Origin: Prevotella sp. khp7
Lineage (GTDB): Bacteria; Bacteroidota; Bacteroidia; Bacteroidales; Bacteroidaceae
Assembly: GCF_900109055.1 (NCBI RefSeq)
Contig: NZ_FOIV01000001.1
Coordinates: 416,682 to 480,681, forward strand
DNA: 64,000 nt
Direction: 5' to 3'
Shown here: positions 28,301 to 38,043 of the stretch, piece after piece
Numbering within the stretch: position 1 is the first letter of the stretch
Layout of the letters: each line of letters starts with the position of its first letter
Notes under the pieces: model-generated
Database searches by the model: none
Seen by the model: the letters and a program-made list of their open reading frames with translations, nothing else
What the model was told of the DNA's origin: nothing
Program-made: the position numbers and the translations under genes

Positions 28301-28996
28301 TTACTCCTCCTCTGCTTTAGGTTCAACGGCTGTAGAATCAGCAGGAGCGGTGCACATCATCTTAAAGAAGAGCTCAACGGCATTCTTACCTGCGTCCTTC
28401 AGACCAGCCTTAATCATATCGTTCACGCCATTAGAGGTCAGCGTGGCACCCGTCACACAGTCTACCTGCGTTGTGGGATCTTCCACCTTCTTGACAACAG
28501 AGAGTGCCACATCATGGGTATCAGAGCCGTCAACAAACACTTTCTTGCCAATGAACTTCTCCTGCCAGGCCTGAGAGTCCTTAATCTCTGCACCCAGACC
28601 TGCGGTCTCACTCTCATGATTGAAGTAAGCACCATAGACGGTAGGCGTCTCATCACCATGGATAGAGATATAACCGCTGATGCCGCCCCAGAGACCCATA
28701 CCCTTCAGGGCAACCACGATGATATCCTCACCGTCGATCTCACACATATAATACTTCTGACCGTCCTTCTCAGCTTCTTCCTTCACCACCTCGGCATACT
28801 TGGCTTCCGCTTCAGCGCCGTCGAGGTCGCGGATGTTGAGCGAGTAGAGAATCTGTTTCTTCACATCGAGTGCCACGTTAGCATCCTGCATAGGCTTCAG
28901 AGCCTGATAGACGAAAGCCAGCAGGAAGGCCACGATAACTACGAGAATCGCACTATATATAATAATGTACGAATTGCTATTAGTATTCAATTTCAT
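28301..28996 (-). CDS. nqrC: Na+-translocating NADH:quinone reductase subunit C
   Basis: 231 residues. One N-terminal membrane helix (SYIIIYSAILVVIVAFLLAFVY), then a periplasmic FMN-binding domain. The covalent FMN attachment motif is VTGATLTSNGV, with the flavin on the Thr of TGAT. WGGISGYISI is also typical. The start overlaps the nqrB stop by 4 nt (ATGA). The acidic tail (KAEEE) is encoded by a GAG run lying just upstream of nqrD. The flavin transferase ApbE needed for maturation is not in the window. Confidence 0.95.
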   Translation of the reverse strand: MKLNTNSNSYIIIYSAILVVIVAFLLAFVYQALKPMQDANVALDVKKQILYSLNIRDLDGAEAEAKYAEVVKEEAEKDGQKYYMCEIDGEDIIVVALKGMGLWGGISGYISIHGDETPTVYGAYFNHESETAGLGAEIKDSQAWQEKFIGKKVFVDGSDTHDVALSVVKKVEDPTTQVDCVTGATLTSNGVNDMIKAGLKDAGKNAVELFFKMMCTAPADSTAVEPKAEEE

Positions 28997-30153
28997 TTGG
29001 TACCTCCTCTCTTTAAGCGTTTCGAGATATTGCGCTCCACGATGAAGTGGTCAATCGTAGGAGCAAACATATTACCAAAGAATATGGCGAGCATCATACC
29101 CTCGGGATAGCCGGCATTCAGCACACGGATGATGATGGCCATCGCACCGATCAGGAAGCCGTAGATATACTGTCCTGTAGTTGTACGACAAGAGGTGACG
29201 GGGTCGGTAGCCATAAACACAGCACCGAAAGCGAAACCACCCATCACGAAGTGATGCCACCAAGTCATGCCCTGACCAGTCTGCTCGAACAGTACAGCCA
29301 GCACGATACCGCCAACGAACACGCTGAGCATGGTACGCCAAGAGGCGATACCCGTCCACAGCAGGATAGCAGCACCGATGGCGATAGCTATCAGGCTGGT
29401 CTCACCGATAGAACCAGGGATGAATCCGAGGGCCATATCGAGGATCGACGAATCGGGAGTGATGTTCTGTGCCAGCTGACCGAGCGGTGTGGCAGCGGTG
29501 AATCCGTCGGGAAGGTCGTTACCCAGACCGAAGATAGAGTTCTGAGCCACCCAGACGGTATCGCCAGTCATCTTCGAAGGATAAGCGAAGAACAGGAACA
29601 TACGTGCAGCCACAGCGGGGTTGAAGATGTTCATACCTGTACCACCGAAGATCTCCTTACAGAAGATTACCGAGAAGGCACAGGCCAGAGCCAGCATCCA
29701 CAGCGGGCAGCCGATAGGAATGATCAGCGGGATGATGATACCCGAAACGAGGTAACCCTCCTGAATCTCCTCACCCTTCCATTGTGCCCAGGCAAACTCG
29801 ATGCCCAGACCAACGATGTAGCTAACCAGGATCTTTGGCAGGACAGCCAGGAAGCCGTAGGCAAAGATCTCGCAGAACGAAGCGCTTGCGAGCGTACCGG
29901 CGGCAGCATAGTTCTGGTAGCCGATATTATACATACCAAACAGCATGGCGGGCATCAGGGCGATCACCACCATACTCATAATGCGCTTCGAGTCGATGGA
30001 ATCGTGAATATTCACGCCACCAGCCTTCGCTGTGTCGTTAGGCACATAGAGGAAGGTCTCAAAGCCGTCGAACACCGAGCGGAAGGCATGAAGCTTGCCA
30101 CCCTCCTCGAAATTCGGCTTGATCTTATTGAGATAATTTCTTAAAAAGCTCAT
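28993..30153 (-). CDS. nqrB: Na+-translocating NADH:quinone reductase subunit B
   Basis: 386 residues, about ten membrane helices. Carries a covalently bound FMN and riboflavin and forms the main Na+ channel. The probable FMN site reads DGFTAATPL, where the general motif is [S/T]GAT; the Ala instead of Gly is noted as a possible variation. The C-terminal region FMATDPVTSCRTTTGQYIYG and YPEGMMLAIFFGNMFAP is highly typical. It starts 27 bp after nqrA and overlaps nqrC by 4 nt. Confidence 0.95.
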   Translation of the reverse strand: MSFLRNYLNKIKPNFEEGGKLHAFRSVFDGFETFLYVPNDTAKAGGVNIHDSIDSKRIMSMVVIALMPAMLFGMYNIGYQNYAAAGTLASASFCEIFAYGFLAVLPKILVSYIVGLGIEFAWAQWKGEEIQEGYLVSGIIIPLIIPIGCPLWMLALACAFSVIFCKEIFGGTGMNIFNPAVAARMFLFFAYPSKMTGDTVWVAQNSIFGLGNDLPDGFTAATPLGQLAQNITPDSSILDMALGFIPGSIGETSLIAIAIGAAILLWTGIASWRTMLSVFVGGIVLAVLFEQTGQGMTWWHHFVMGGFAFGAVFMATDPVTSCRTTTGQYIYGFLIGAMAIIIRVLNAGYPEGMMLAIFFGNMFAPTIDHFIVERNISKRLKRGGTK

Positions 30154-30180
30154 ATGTATTTGACTATTTGACTATTTCGT

Positions 30181-31527
30181 TTACGCATTCTCTTTACGGA
30201 GGATATTCAGTCCTTCACGCACGATGCGCTGCAATTCAAGCTTCGAGCTGTCTACGAACTCAGCGAGGGCAAAGTCCTCAGGAGCCACCTCATAGATACC
30301 AAGAGCCTCCTGACGGTCTATATCGCCAGCGATGATGGCCTTGATCAGATACTCGCCATAAATATCCATCGGCAATACCTTATCATACTCACCGCTCATA
30401 ATCATGTGGCGCTCACCACCCTTCACACGAGCATCGGGCGCATAAGCCTTCTTCTTACCCAGGAGCCATGAGAAATAGCTGCGGTTAACAGAGAACTGCT
30501 TGAAACGAGGCAGAATCCATCCCAGCATCTCGTCGGCGTCGTTACCCTCAGGGATAACGGTGATCTCGCTGGTGTGGGCTCCCAGGAAACCTTCCTTCGT
30601 GGTAGGTATGCCTGTCAGCACGTTACCGTTGATAATTCTTACGCTGCGGTCGGCCTCATAGCTGTTTGAAAGCAGCGTTGAGAGTTCCTCGCCTACAAGC
30701 ATATCCACATAGGCAGGATTCTTAACCTCACTACCGCAGAGTGAAACGGTACGTGTCAGGTCTACCTGACCTTTATTAAACAGACGTCCGATAAAGAGAA
30801 CGACCGTAGGATCGCCGATAGTCCATACCACCTCACCCTTGTTCACTGGGTCGATATGGTTCACCTGTACGCCGACATTTCCTGCGGGACAAGGACCGTC
30901 GAACACGTTTACCTCGACATGCTCCATTCCTTCGAGCGACGAGCCTACGCCAACGCCCAGATAGGTTCTCGCAATCTTCGAGAGGGCTGTGAGTCCTGTC
31001 TGGAAGTCCTCCTCCTGACCCTTCACCTCAAATTCGAAGTCAGCAGCCAGGGGCTTGTCACGAAGAGCCGACACGAAGATAGCCTTCGGCATTACCGAAG
31101 GATTCGTTGAGACAGCATAAGGTAACTGATTGATATAACCGAATATACCAGCTTCGAGAAGGGCATCAACAACGGCTTTACCATCAAGTTTACTAACCTC
31201 TTTCTTGCCGAAATCCACATAACTCTGCTGGGCATCGGCATCCACCTTTACACAGAGTACTTTTCTACGTTCACCACGCACAACGGCACTGACGGTACCG
31301 CTTACTGGCGAGGCAAACTTTACTTCGGGATACTGCTTGTTAACAAACAAGGCATCACCAGCCTTGACCTTGTCACCCTCGCGGACCACGACTTTCGGAG
31401 TCACACCCTCGAAATCATCAGGCACCAATGCATACTTGCCATTTGACTTCAGCTGGATTTTCTTCTCCTCAGCCTGCCCTTTTAGGTTCATGTCCAAGCC
31501 TTTGCGTAACTTAATTACATTTGCCAT
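30181..31527 (-). CDS. nqrA: Na+-translocating NADH:quinone reductase subunit A
   Basis: 448 residues. The soluble subunit of NQR that contributes to the quinone site. Starts MANVIKLRKGLDMNLKGQAE, close to the family signature, followed by the biotinyl-lipoyl-like module (VREGDKVKAGDALFV, FASPVSGTVSAVVRGERR) and the VGVGSSLEGMEHVEVNVFDGPCPAGNVGVQVNHI segment read in pieces at residues ~190-230. No membrane helices. First gene of the nqr operon. Confidence 0.95.
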   Translation of the reverse strand: MANVIKLRKGLDMNLKGQAEEKKIQLKSNGKYALVPDDFEGVTPKVVVREGDKVKAGDALFVNKQYPEVKFASPVSGTVSAVVRGERRKVLCVKVDADAQQSYVDFGKKEVSKLDGKAVVDALLEAGIFGYINQLPYAVSTNPSVMPKAIFVSALRDKPLAADFEFEVKGQEEDFQTGLTALSKIARTYLGVGVGSSLEGMEHVEVNVFDGPCPAGNVGVQVNHIDPVNKGEVVWTIGDPTVVLFIGRLFNKGQVDLTRTVSLCGSEVKNPAYVDMLVGEELSTLLSNSYEADRSVRIINGNVLTGIPTTKEGFLGAHTSEITVIPEGNDADEMLGWILPRFKQFSVNRSYFSWLLGKKKAYAPDARVKGGERHMIMSGEYDKVLPMDIYGEYLIKAIIAGDIDRQEALGIYEVAPEDFALAEFVDSSKLELQRIVREGLNILRKENA

Positions 31528-31567
31528 TTATATAAAGTTTGATTGAATAGTTTGCCAAGAGCGACGG

Positions 31568-31575
31568 CAAAATTA
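31568..31575 (-). promoter_or_regulatory. Promoter -7 box (TAATTTTG) of the nqr operon
   Basis: TAATTTTG on the minus strand matches TAnnTTTG, 41 bp upstream of the nqrA start. The divergent tamB promoter lies 65 bp away. Confidence 0.6.
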
Positions 31576-31639
31576 CTAAAAAAAAGGCAGATAAAAAACA
31601 AAAATACAAAAAAAATGCCGAAATACCGATAATTTGTCG

Positions 31640-31647
31640 TATTTTTG
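31640..31647 (+). promoter_or_regulatory. Promoter -7 box (TATTTTTG) of tamB
   Basis: CG-TATTTTTG-CC matches the extended -7 motif seen repeatedly in this window. It ends only four bases before the GTG start at 31652, so the mRNA would be practically leaderless if that start is used. Confidence 0.6.
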
Positions 31648-31651
31648 CCTC

Positions 31652-34600
31652 GTGAAATTACTTAAAAGGTTCGTCAGCTGGACGATTTGGGGCATCATAG
31701 GTCTGAATCTGATGCTCATGGGCGTGTCCCACTTACCTGCTGCTCAACGCCGTATCGGCTCCATCGTGGCCCATGCGGTAGAGGAGAAGTTGGGTACCCG
31801 TGTCTCATTGGGGCGCGTCGATCTGGGTTTCCTCAATCGTGTCATCATCGACGACTTACTTATCTACGACCAGCAGAAGAAAGAGATGGTTCGTGTAGCC
31901 CGTCTTTCTGCCAAGATCGACATCGCGCCGCTGATAGAAGGGAAAATATCCATTTCATCGGCCCAGCTTTTCGGTGCCCGTTTCTCATTATACCGTCAGC
32001 ATGCCGAGACGAAGCCCAACTTCCAGTTCGTGCTCGACTCTCTGGCGTCTAAGGACACCACAAGTCACACACCACTCTATCTGCGCATCAACTCGCTCAT
32101 CATCCGCCACACGTATGTAAGCTACGACGAGAACGACCAGCCGAAGACCGATGGAATCTTCAATTTATCCCATCTCCGTGTGAGCGATTTCAACGCGAAC
32201 ATCAATCTGCGTACGCTTACCGACGACTCATTGAACATCAACGTCAAGCGTTTGGCATTCAGCGAGCAGTCGGGCCTCACACTCTCACGCCTCGCCTTTA
32301 AGCTGGAGGCCGGTCGCCGACAGGCCTGTCTGGCCAATTTCCAGCTACAGATGCCCAGCAGCACGCTGCATATCGACACTCTACAAGCCAGCTATCAGCT
32401 CGACGAGAAGGGCCTTAAACCTGGCACGCTGAACTTCAAGGGAAAGATTAACGAAACTAGCATAAGTCCATCAGATTTAAGATGTTTCGAACAGCGATTC
32501 AAGAACTTCCAACGTCCTATCGCCCTTGAAACAGCCTTCTCCGGGACAGACAGCCGTATCAATATACCCGACCTGCTCGTCTCAACCCAGGAGAAGGATA
32601 TCGACATCCGATTAAACGGGTGGTTGAGCGACTGGGACAAACAGCCTGCCTGGCACGTTCAGATTGACAGACTCAGTCTGGCTGAGACCAGTCTCGACTT
32701 CCTCACCAAGACCTTCACGCAGTTGCCCCCCGAGCTCACCCGTCTGGGCAGTCTGCAAGTCAACGGTTTCTGCGACCGCAATCCTCACAGCATGTCGGCC
32801 CTCAAAGCGCTGATCCGCTCTGGTGCCGGCGACATCGATATGCGGTTCGACATGAATGCCGCTCAGGAATTCAGCGGTAACATCACGACCGAGGGCATCA
32901 GTCTGCACCAACTGCTGGCCGACAGCAAGTTTGGCAGTCTTGCCACCAAGATAGCCGTCAGCGGACAGCTGCACGACGGTCAGAAGCCCGACATCACCGT
33001 CAACGGAACCATTCCGCAGTTTGGCTTCAACGACTATGAATACAGCAACATAGCCGTTAACGGCAGCTACATCAGAGGTGCCATCTCGGGAACATTTTCC
33101 ATCGACGACCCTAACGTCAGCGCCCATCTGGAAGGCGAACTGACTGATGAAATCCTCGATTCCAACGCTCACAAGCCCTACACCGTGAAGCTACAGGGCA
33201 GCATCGGCCACATAGCCCCAGGCGTGCTCAAGCTGACCGACCAGTTCGGCGACGCCGTGATGACAGCCGACATCGACGCCGACTTCACCGCCCGCACGCT
33301 GAACGATGCACAAGGCAGTCTGCGACTCAGTCAGTTCTCTGTCAGCGCCACCGAGCAGCAGCCCGCCTACCGCCTCGACAACCTCATCATCTCGTCAGGC
33401 TATGACGAGGGCACACATTTCCTCACGCTGAAGAGCGACTTTGCCGACGCAGAGCTGAAAGGCCGCTTCGACTACAGCACGCTGGCGCAGAGCGTGGCCA
33501 ACGCCATCGGGCACCGACTGCCTACCCTGCCCGGACTGCCCAAGCTGAACCGTCAGACCGACAACAACTTCAGTCTGCGACTTCTTCTGAGCAAGACCGA
33601 CTGGCTGCGCCGCTTCCTCAACGTCGACCTCACGCTGCGACAGCCCGTCGCCTTACAGGCCCGCGTCAACGACCTCACCCGTGAGCTCTATCTCGACGGC
33701 GACCTGCCCGGCTTCGTGCTCAACGGCGCCAGCTACTCCGACGGCTCTATCCGCATCACCTCGCCAGCCGACACCATGAGGTGTGCCGTACAACTCAACA
33801 AACTGATGGACAACGGTCATCGTCTGAGCGTCAAGTTAAACGCGGGAGCCTGTCAGAACAACCTCAACACCTCGCTCTCGTGGGACAACAACGACTCTGA
33901 GAAGCGCATGAGCGGACAGCTGAACACCATCATGCAGCTTTACCGCAACCTCGACAACCAGGCAGAGGCCCATATCCGCGTACAGCCCTCACACATTATT
34001 CTTAATAACAGCAGCTGGAACATGGAGCCCTCGAGCATTCTCTATCACGAGAACTACCTGCTGGTTGACCATTTCAACATACACCGCGGGCAGCAGCACA
34101 TCATCATCGACGGAACAGCCTCGAAACATGCCTCCGACTCGCTCGTGGCCGACCTGAACGAAGTCGAAGTAGGCTATATCCTCGACCTTGTCAACTTCCA
34201 CAGCGTGGAGTTCAGCGGAAAGGCTTCGGGCCGTGCCTGTGCCTCGTCGCTCTTCTCGCGTTTCGCCGCCAATGCCGACCTCACCGTCGAGGACTTCAAG
34301 TTCGAGCAGGGCCGCATGGGTCTGCTGCACGCTAAGGCAGAATGGAACCAGGAGCTCCAGCAGATTGACATCCACGCCGTGGCCGACGACGGTCCCGAGG
34401 CCAAGACGCACATCAACGGCTTCGTGTCGCCCGTACACAACACCATCGACTTGGCCATCGGCGCCGAGAACACGTCGATAGAGTTCATGCACAACTTCAC
34501 CAGCTCGTTCCTCAGCAGCATCACGGGACAGGCCAACGGCGAGGCCCGTGTGGCAGGAACGCTCGACAACATCAACCTCACAGGACAGCTCGTTGTCGAC

Positions 34601-36064
34601 GGTGAGGCCACCGTTACCCCGCTCAACACCACCTATCAGCTGCGCAACGATACCGTCATCATGATTCCCGACGAGATTATGCTGCACAACATGACCGTCA
34701 CCGACCGCGACGGCCACCAGGGCATCCTCACGGGCGGCGTACACCACAAGCATCTCACTGATATGACGTACGATATCTTCGTCGACGCCGACAACCTGCT
34801 GGGCTATGATTTCACCGACTTCGGCGAATCGACGTTCTACGGCACCGTCTATGCCACGGGCCATGTGGCCATCCACGGGCGGAACGACGTGACCATCGAC
34901 TGCAACGTCACCCCACAGCCAGGCTCCGTCTTCGTCTACAACGCCGCCAGTCCCGACGCTATCTCCAAGCAGGAGTTCATTGAGTGGGAAGAGCCTGCAG
35001 GCACGACTGCCACCAAGTCGCACACACAGTATTCCCGCGTGTCGGATACCGATATCTACATCAATTTCCTCATCAACTGTACGCCCGACGCTACGCTGCG
35101 CCTTCTGATGGACGAGAGTACGAAAGACTATATCACGCTCAACGGCGAAGGGGCCATCCGCGCCTCGTTCCACAACAAGGGACCGTTCAACATGTTCGGC
35201 ACCTATACCGTCGACCACGGCACTTACGGCGTCACCATCCAGAACATCATCAAGAAGAACTTCACGTTCAACCGTGGCGGCACTATCGTCTTCGGTGGCG
35301 ACCCCTATAATGCCGCCCTCAACCTGCAGGCCGTCTATACCGTCAACGGCGTGAGCCTCTCCGACCTCAACATCGGCAACTCGTTTAGCAACAACAGCAT
35401 CCGTGTGAACTGTCTCATGAACATCGGCGGACAGCCTAACGCCCCGCAGGTTGACTTCGACATCGAGATGCCTACCGTGAATGCCGACGAGCAGCAGATG
35501 GTGCGCTCGGTCATCAACGGACAGCAGGAGATGAACCAGCAGGTGGTCTATCTGCTCGGCATCGGACGATTCTATAACCAGGGTGCCAACAACAACGCGA
35601 CGGGCAGCGAACGCCCCGACCAGACGTCGCTCGCCATGCAGAGTTTCCTCTCGGGCACGCTCTCCACACAGATCAACTCGCTGCTCAACCAGTTTATCAA
35701 GAACGACAACTGGAACTTCGGCGCCAACATCTCAACGGGTAACGAGGGCTGGCACAACGCCGAGTACGAAGGTATCATCAACGGCCGCATGCTGAACAAC
35801 CGTCTGCTCTTCAACGGACAGTTCGGCTATCGCGACAACGCGACTCAGGCCAACCCGTCGTTCATCGGCGACTTCGACGTGCAATATCTGCTCTACCCCA
35901 ACGGCAACCTGGCACTCAAGGTGTACAACCAGACCAACGACCGTTATTTCACCAAGTCGAGTCTGAACACTCAGGGCATCGGTATCATCATGAAAAAGGA
36001 TTTCAACGGCCTTCGCGACCTCTTCACGACCAAGAAGAAGCGCAAGCACAAAGACAAGAAATAG
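31652..36064 (+). CDS. tamB: TamB-like translocation and assembly module protein (DUF490)
   Basis: 1470 residues from GTG 31652; an apparent earlier TTG (31634) lies within the promoter and is rejected. An N-terminal membrane anchor (TIWGIIGLNLMLMGV) is followed by a very long beta-rich body of AsmA/TamB type, expected to span the periplasm as a hydrophobic groove, and a C-terminal DUF490 domain. The C-terminal region shows the family features: GPFNMFGTYTVDHGTYGVTI, NFTFNRGGTIVFGGDPYNAALNLQA and the final QFGYRDNA...VQYLLYPNGNLALKVYNQ. TamB-like proteins serve lipid transport or outer-membrane protein assembly. No tamA (BamA-like) gene is next to it here. The C-terminus is strongly basic (KKKRKHKDKK). 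Confidence 0.88.
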   Translation: MKLLKRFVSWTIWGIIGLNLMLMGVSHLPAAQRRIGSIVAHAVEEKLGTRVSLGRVDLGFLNRVIIDDLLIYDQQKKEMVRVARLSAKIDIAPLIEGKISISSAQLFGARFSLYRQHAETKPNFQFVLDSLASKDTTSHTPLYLRINSLIIRHTYVSYDENDQPKTDGIFNLSHLRVSDFNANINLRTLTDDSLNINVKRLAFSEQSGLTLSRLAFKLEAGRRQACLANFQLQMPSSTLHIDTLQASYQLDEKGLKPGTLNFKGKINETSISPSDLRCFEQRFKNFQRPIALETAFSGTDSRINIPDLLVSTQEKDIDIRLNGWLSDWDKQPAWHVQIDRLSLAETSLDFLTKTFTQLPPELTRLGSLQVNGFCDRNPHSMSALKALIRSGAGDIDMRFDMNAAQEFSGNITTEGISLHQLLADSKFGSLATKIAVSGQLHDGQKPDITVNGTIPQFGFNDYEYSNIAVNGSYIRGAISGTFSIDDPNVSAHLEGELTDEILDSNAHKPYTVKLQGSIGHIAPGVLKLTDQFGDAVMTADIDADFTARTLNDAQGSLRLSQFSVSATEQQPAYRLDNLIISSGYDEGTHFLTLKSDFADAELKGRFDYSTLAQSVANAIGHRLPTLPGLPKLNRQTDNNFSLRLLLSKTDWLRRFLNVDLTLRQPVALQARVNDLTRELYLDGDLPGFVLNGASYSDGSIRITSPADTMRCAVQLNKLMDNGHRLSVKLNAGACQNNLNTSLSWDNNDSEKRMSGQLNTIMQLYRNLDNQAEAHIRVQPSHIILNNSSWNMEPSSILYHENYLLVDHFNIHRGQQHIIIDGTASKHASDSLVADLNEVEVGYILDLVNFHSVEFSGKASGRACASSLFSRFAANADLTVEDFKFEQGRMGLLHAKAEWNQELQQIDIHAVADDGPEAKTHINGFVSPVHNTIDLAIGAENTSIEFMHNFTSSFLSSITGQANGEARVAGTLDNINLTGQLVVDGEATVTPLNTTYQLRNDTVIMIPDEIMLHNMTVTDRDGHQGILTGGVHHKHLTDMTYDIFVDADNLLGYDFTDFGESTFYGTVYATGHVAIHGRNDVTIDCNVTPQPGSVFVYNAASPDAISKQEFIEWEEPAGTTATKSHTQYSRVSDTDIYINFLINCTPDATLRLLMDESTKDYITLNGEGAIRASFHNKGPFNMFGTYTVDHGTYGVTIQNIIKKNFTFNRGGTIVFGGDPYNAALNLQAVYTVNGVSLSDLNIGNSFSNNSIRVNCLMNIGGQPNAPQVDFDIEMPTVNADEQQMVRSVINGQQEMNQQVVYLLGIGRFYNQGANNNATGSERPDQTSLAMQSFLSGTLSTQINSLLNQFIKNDNWNFGANISTGNEGWHNAEYEGIINGRMLNNRLLFNGQFGYRDNATQANPSFIGDFDVQYLLYPNGNLALKVYNQTNDRYFTKSSLNTQGIGIIMKKDFNGLRDLFTTKKKRKHKDKK

Positions 36065-36080
36065 TCGCGGATAATTTTTA

Positions 36081-36345
36081 GGCACGGATTACACGGCTTT
36101 TTAAAAAAAAGACGCGGCCTTAGTTGCAATGCTAAAAGCCGTGTCTTAATTATATTAAGCCGTGTAATCCGTGCCTATAAAATTATTCGTGAAATTCGTG
36201 CCTAAAAAAAATAATCCGTGTTAATCCGTGTAATCCGTGCCTTTAAAAAAAGTTATCCGTGTTCGCTCGGCTTTGCCGCTTGGCTCGTCCAAGAATCCGT
36301 GTAATCCGTGCCTAGAAAATTATCTGTGCCTAGAAGATTGTGGAT
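36081..36345 (+). repeat. Hairpin-forming repeat, copy 1, plus ATCCGTG-type repeats
   Basis: Core 36081-36175 is an imperfect inverted repeat: GGCACGGATTACACGGCTT at one end and its exact complement at 36157-36175, with a second nested stem (AAGACGCGGC / GCCGTGTCTT) inside. It is followed to ~36330 by scattered copies of the unit AATCCGTGTAATCCGTGCC. A 63-bp block (36115-36177) is identical to 38332-38394. It fills most of the 356-bp space between tamB and the lipoprotein gene; no gene is seen in it. Confidence 0.8.
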
Positions 36346-36420
36346 CATTACGGCTCATATATCAGCATGTCAGTCTTGAGATAGGACTCGCCACCGTTCT
36401 TGAATTCGTATCTGGTGGGG

Positions 36421-38012
36421 TCACTGTCTCTCCACGGTGTAGGTGTAGATTTCCTGGCCGTAGGTGGAATCATAGGCTTTAGTGGGCGCGCTGCGGGTGA
36501 CGGTGAAGCCGGGAGCGGCCAGCAGGTCGGTGACGTCCGTCTCCGATTCGTCCGTATTGCGGTTGTATGCGGGATTGTCGTAATCGACATCGTTTCTATA
36601 ATTGGAGCACGACAATCCACAAATGTTATCCGCGGTAGTCGTGATCGTGATCGTAGCCGATGCTCCGATACAGCTCATCTTGAGGCCGCCGTAAAGCAGA
36701 ATGCCCCAGTAATCGTTGGCGTAAATGGAGTTGTCTCCTTTCAGGACCAGAGAGACGTCTCCCTGCGGATCCGGATAGATGTGCTTCTGATTGATGAATA
36801 TGTAGCCGTAAGCCGTCAAATTGTCAAGGGTAAAGGTGCCGCCCTGACCATTTTCCAATCTGAATTCATACTCTTCGCTGTAGCCGCTGATGGTGATGTT
36901 GACAGGATTCTCTGTGAGCTCGTAATTTCCATAGATGGGCTTGACAGTGGTGCCGGTGACGGTAGGCGCCTTACATTTCTGCCAGGTCAGCTCTAACTTG
37001 CCATAGTAATATTTGCCGTTCTCGAAGCCTCCGGCGGGTGCGGCCTTGGAGGCCGTATATACATTGCCATCCTCATCTTCAGCCGTTATGTACAGCGTCT
37101 CGTTCTTGATGTCATCGACGAACATCATGGCGAAGTAGATGTTTCCATCATCCGACAGGTCATGGGGGTCCAAGGCAACGGGGCCTCTGATGTAGCGATT
37201 CTCCTCGGTGGAGGCGAGCGGATAATACATATAAATGGTATTGTTCTCCGCCGTCGTGACGACGAATTGGGTAAGCGTGGGCGTCACGGTATCGCCATTC
37301 TTGTCCTTAAAAGTCAGTTCCTGACGGAACAGGGAGTCGACGTTCTGGAAGGTGACGTCGCTCTTGTCCGGGTCGTCAAACTGGACAAGGGACATCGTGT
37401 ATCCCTCGCTATCATCACCGTCCAACGCCGCAATCTTCATCTTGGCCTCTCCATAATCGTGGTAGGTAGCGCCATAGTGATAATCCCAGTAAGAAGCGAC
37501 TTTCTGATCCTTGCTGCCGGTCTGGTAGAGATAGTTGAAATTCAGATATGCCGGATTCAGATCAGGAAGGCGCATGTTATAGAACAGATACACGGCGTCA
37601 CCCTCGGCCGGCGTTAAAGCGATAGGGTTTCTGTCTCCATCGTCATAGTAGAACTTCAGCGCACCGCTGAGCGTGGCTTCCGAGGGATTGGAACCTGGCG
37701 TAACAGTCATGGAGACGCATTTTCTCTCGGCGGGATCATAGGCGATGGCATAGACGCCGTCATGCTCGATCACCATATATACTTCGTCCGTTTCTGCGAA
37801 CGTGGTCCTGGCTTTTTTTTCGCCGATGGTCACGGCGCGAGTCTGTGCACCATTATCGAAGGATGCAGGAAGGGTGATACGGCAGACGGGAGCCTCTTTC
37901 ACGATCGTTTTCTGACCCAGGATATCATCGACAGAGCAGGCTGTGAGGCTGCCCAGTGCAAGGGCTGCAGTTATGAATGAGCAACCAGGCTATTGATAAG
38001 ATTTCTTTTCAT
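36421..38012 (-). CDS. Surface lipoprotein of unknown function with a frameshifted signal peptide
   Basis: Mature part of about 505 residues, beta-rich and Tyr/Asp-rich, with no enzyme motif; fimbrillin-like or other Bacteroidota surface lipoproteins come to mind but none is recognised. A lipobox is visible in frame (LGSLTAC, Cys codon 37936-37938), yet that frame has no start codon before a stop at 37990-37992. The expected start, ATG 38012 (MKRNLINSLVA...), is in another frame and stops at 37971-37973. One missing base between about 37974 and 37989 would join them. Without it the longest intact ORF begins at GTG 37902 and lacks export signals. An A8 run lies in the coding strand near 37813-37820. 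Preceded in the transcript by a 39-aa ORF; flanked by direct repeats. Confidence 0.6.
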
Positions 38013-38043
38013 TGTGCTCCTGTTTTAGGTTCATAACTTTGGT

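Noticed and set aside
29047..30144. 365-codon frame antisense to nqrB
   Set aside because: The peptide is His/Thr/Asp-rich and nonsensical, while NqrB is unmistakable on the other strand.
25769..31527. Rnf complex instead of Na+-NQR
   Set aside because: The first gene is NqrA with its quinone-site fold and the last is NqrF with 2Fe-2S plus flavin-reductase domains; Rnf would have RnfB/RnfC iron-sulfur proteins.
33989..35218. 409-codon frame antisense to tamB
   Set aside because: Long antisense frames arise from GC-rich codon bias; the translation is Val/Gly/His-rich with no fold, and TamB on the plus strand has clear family motifs.
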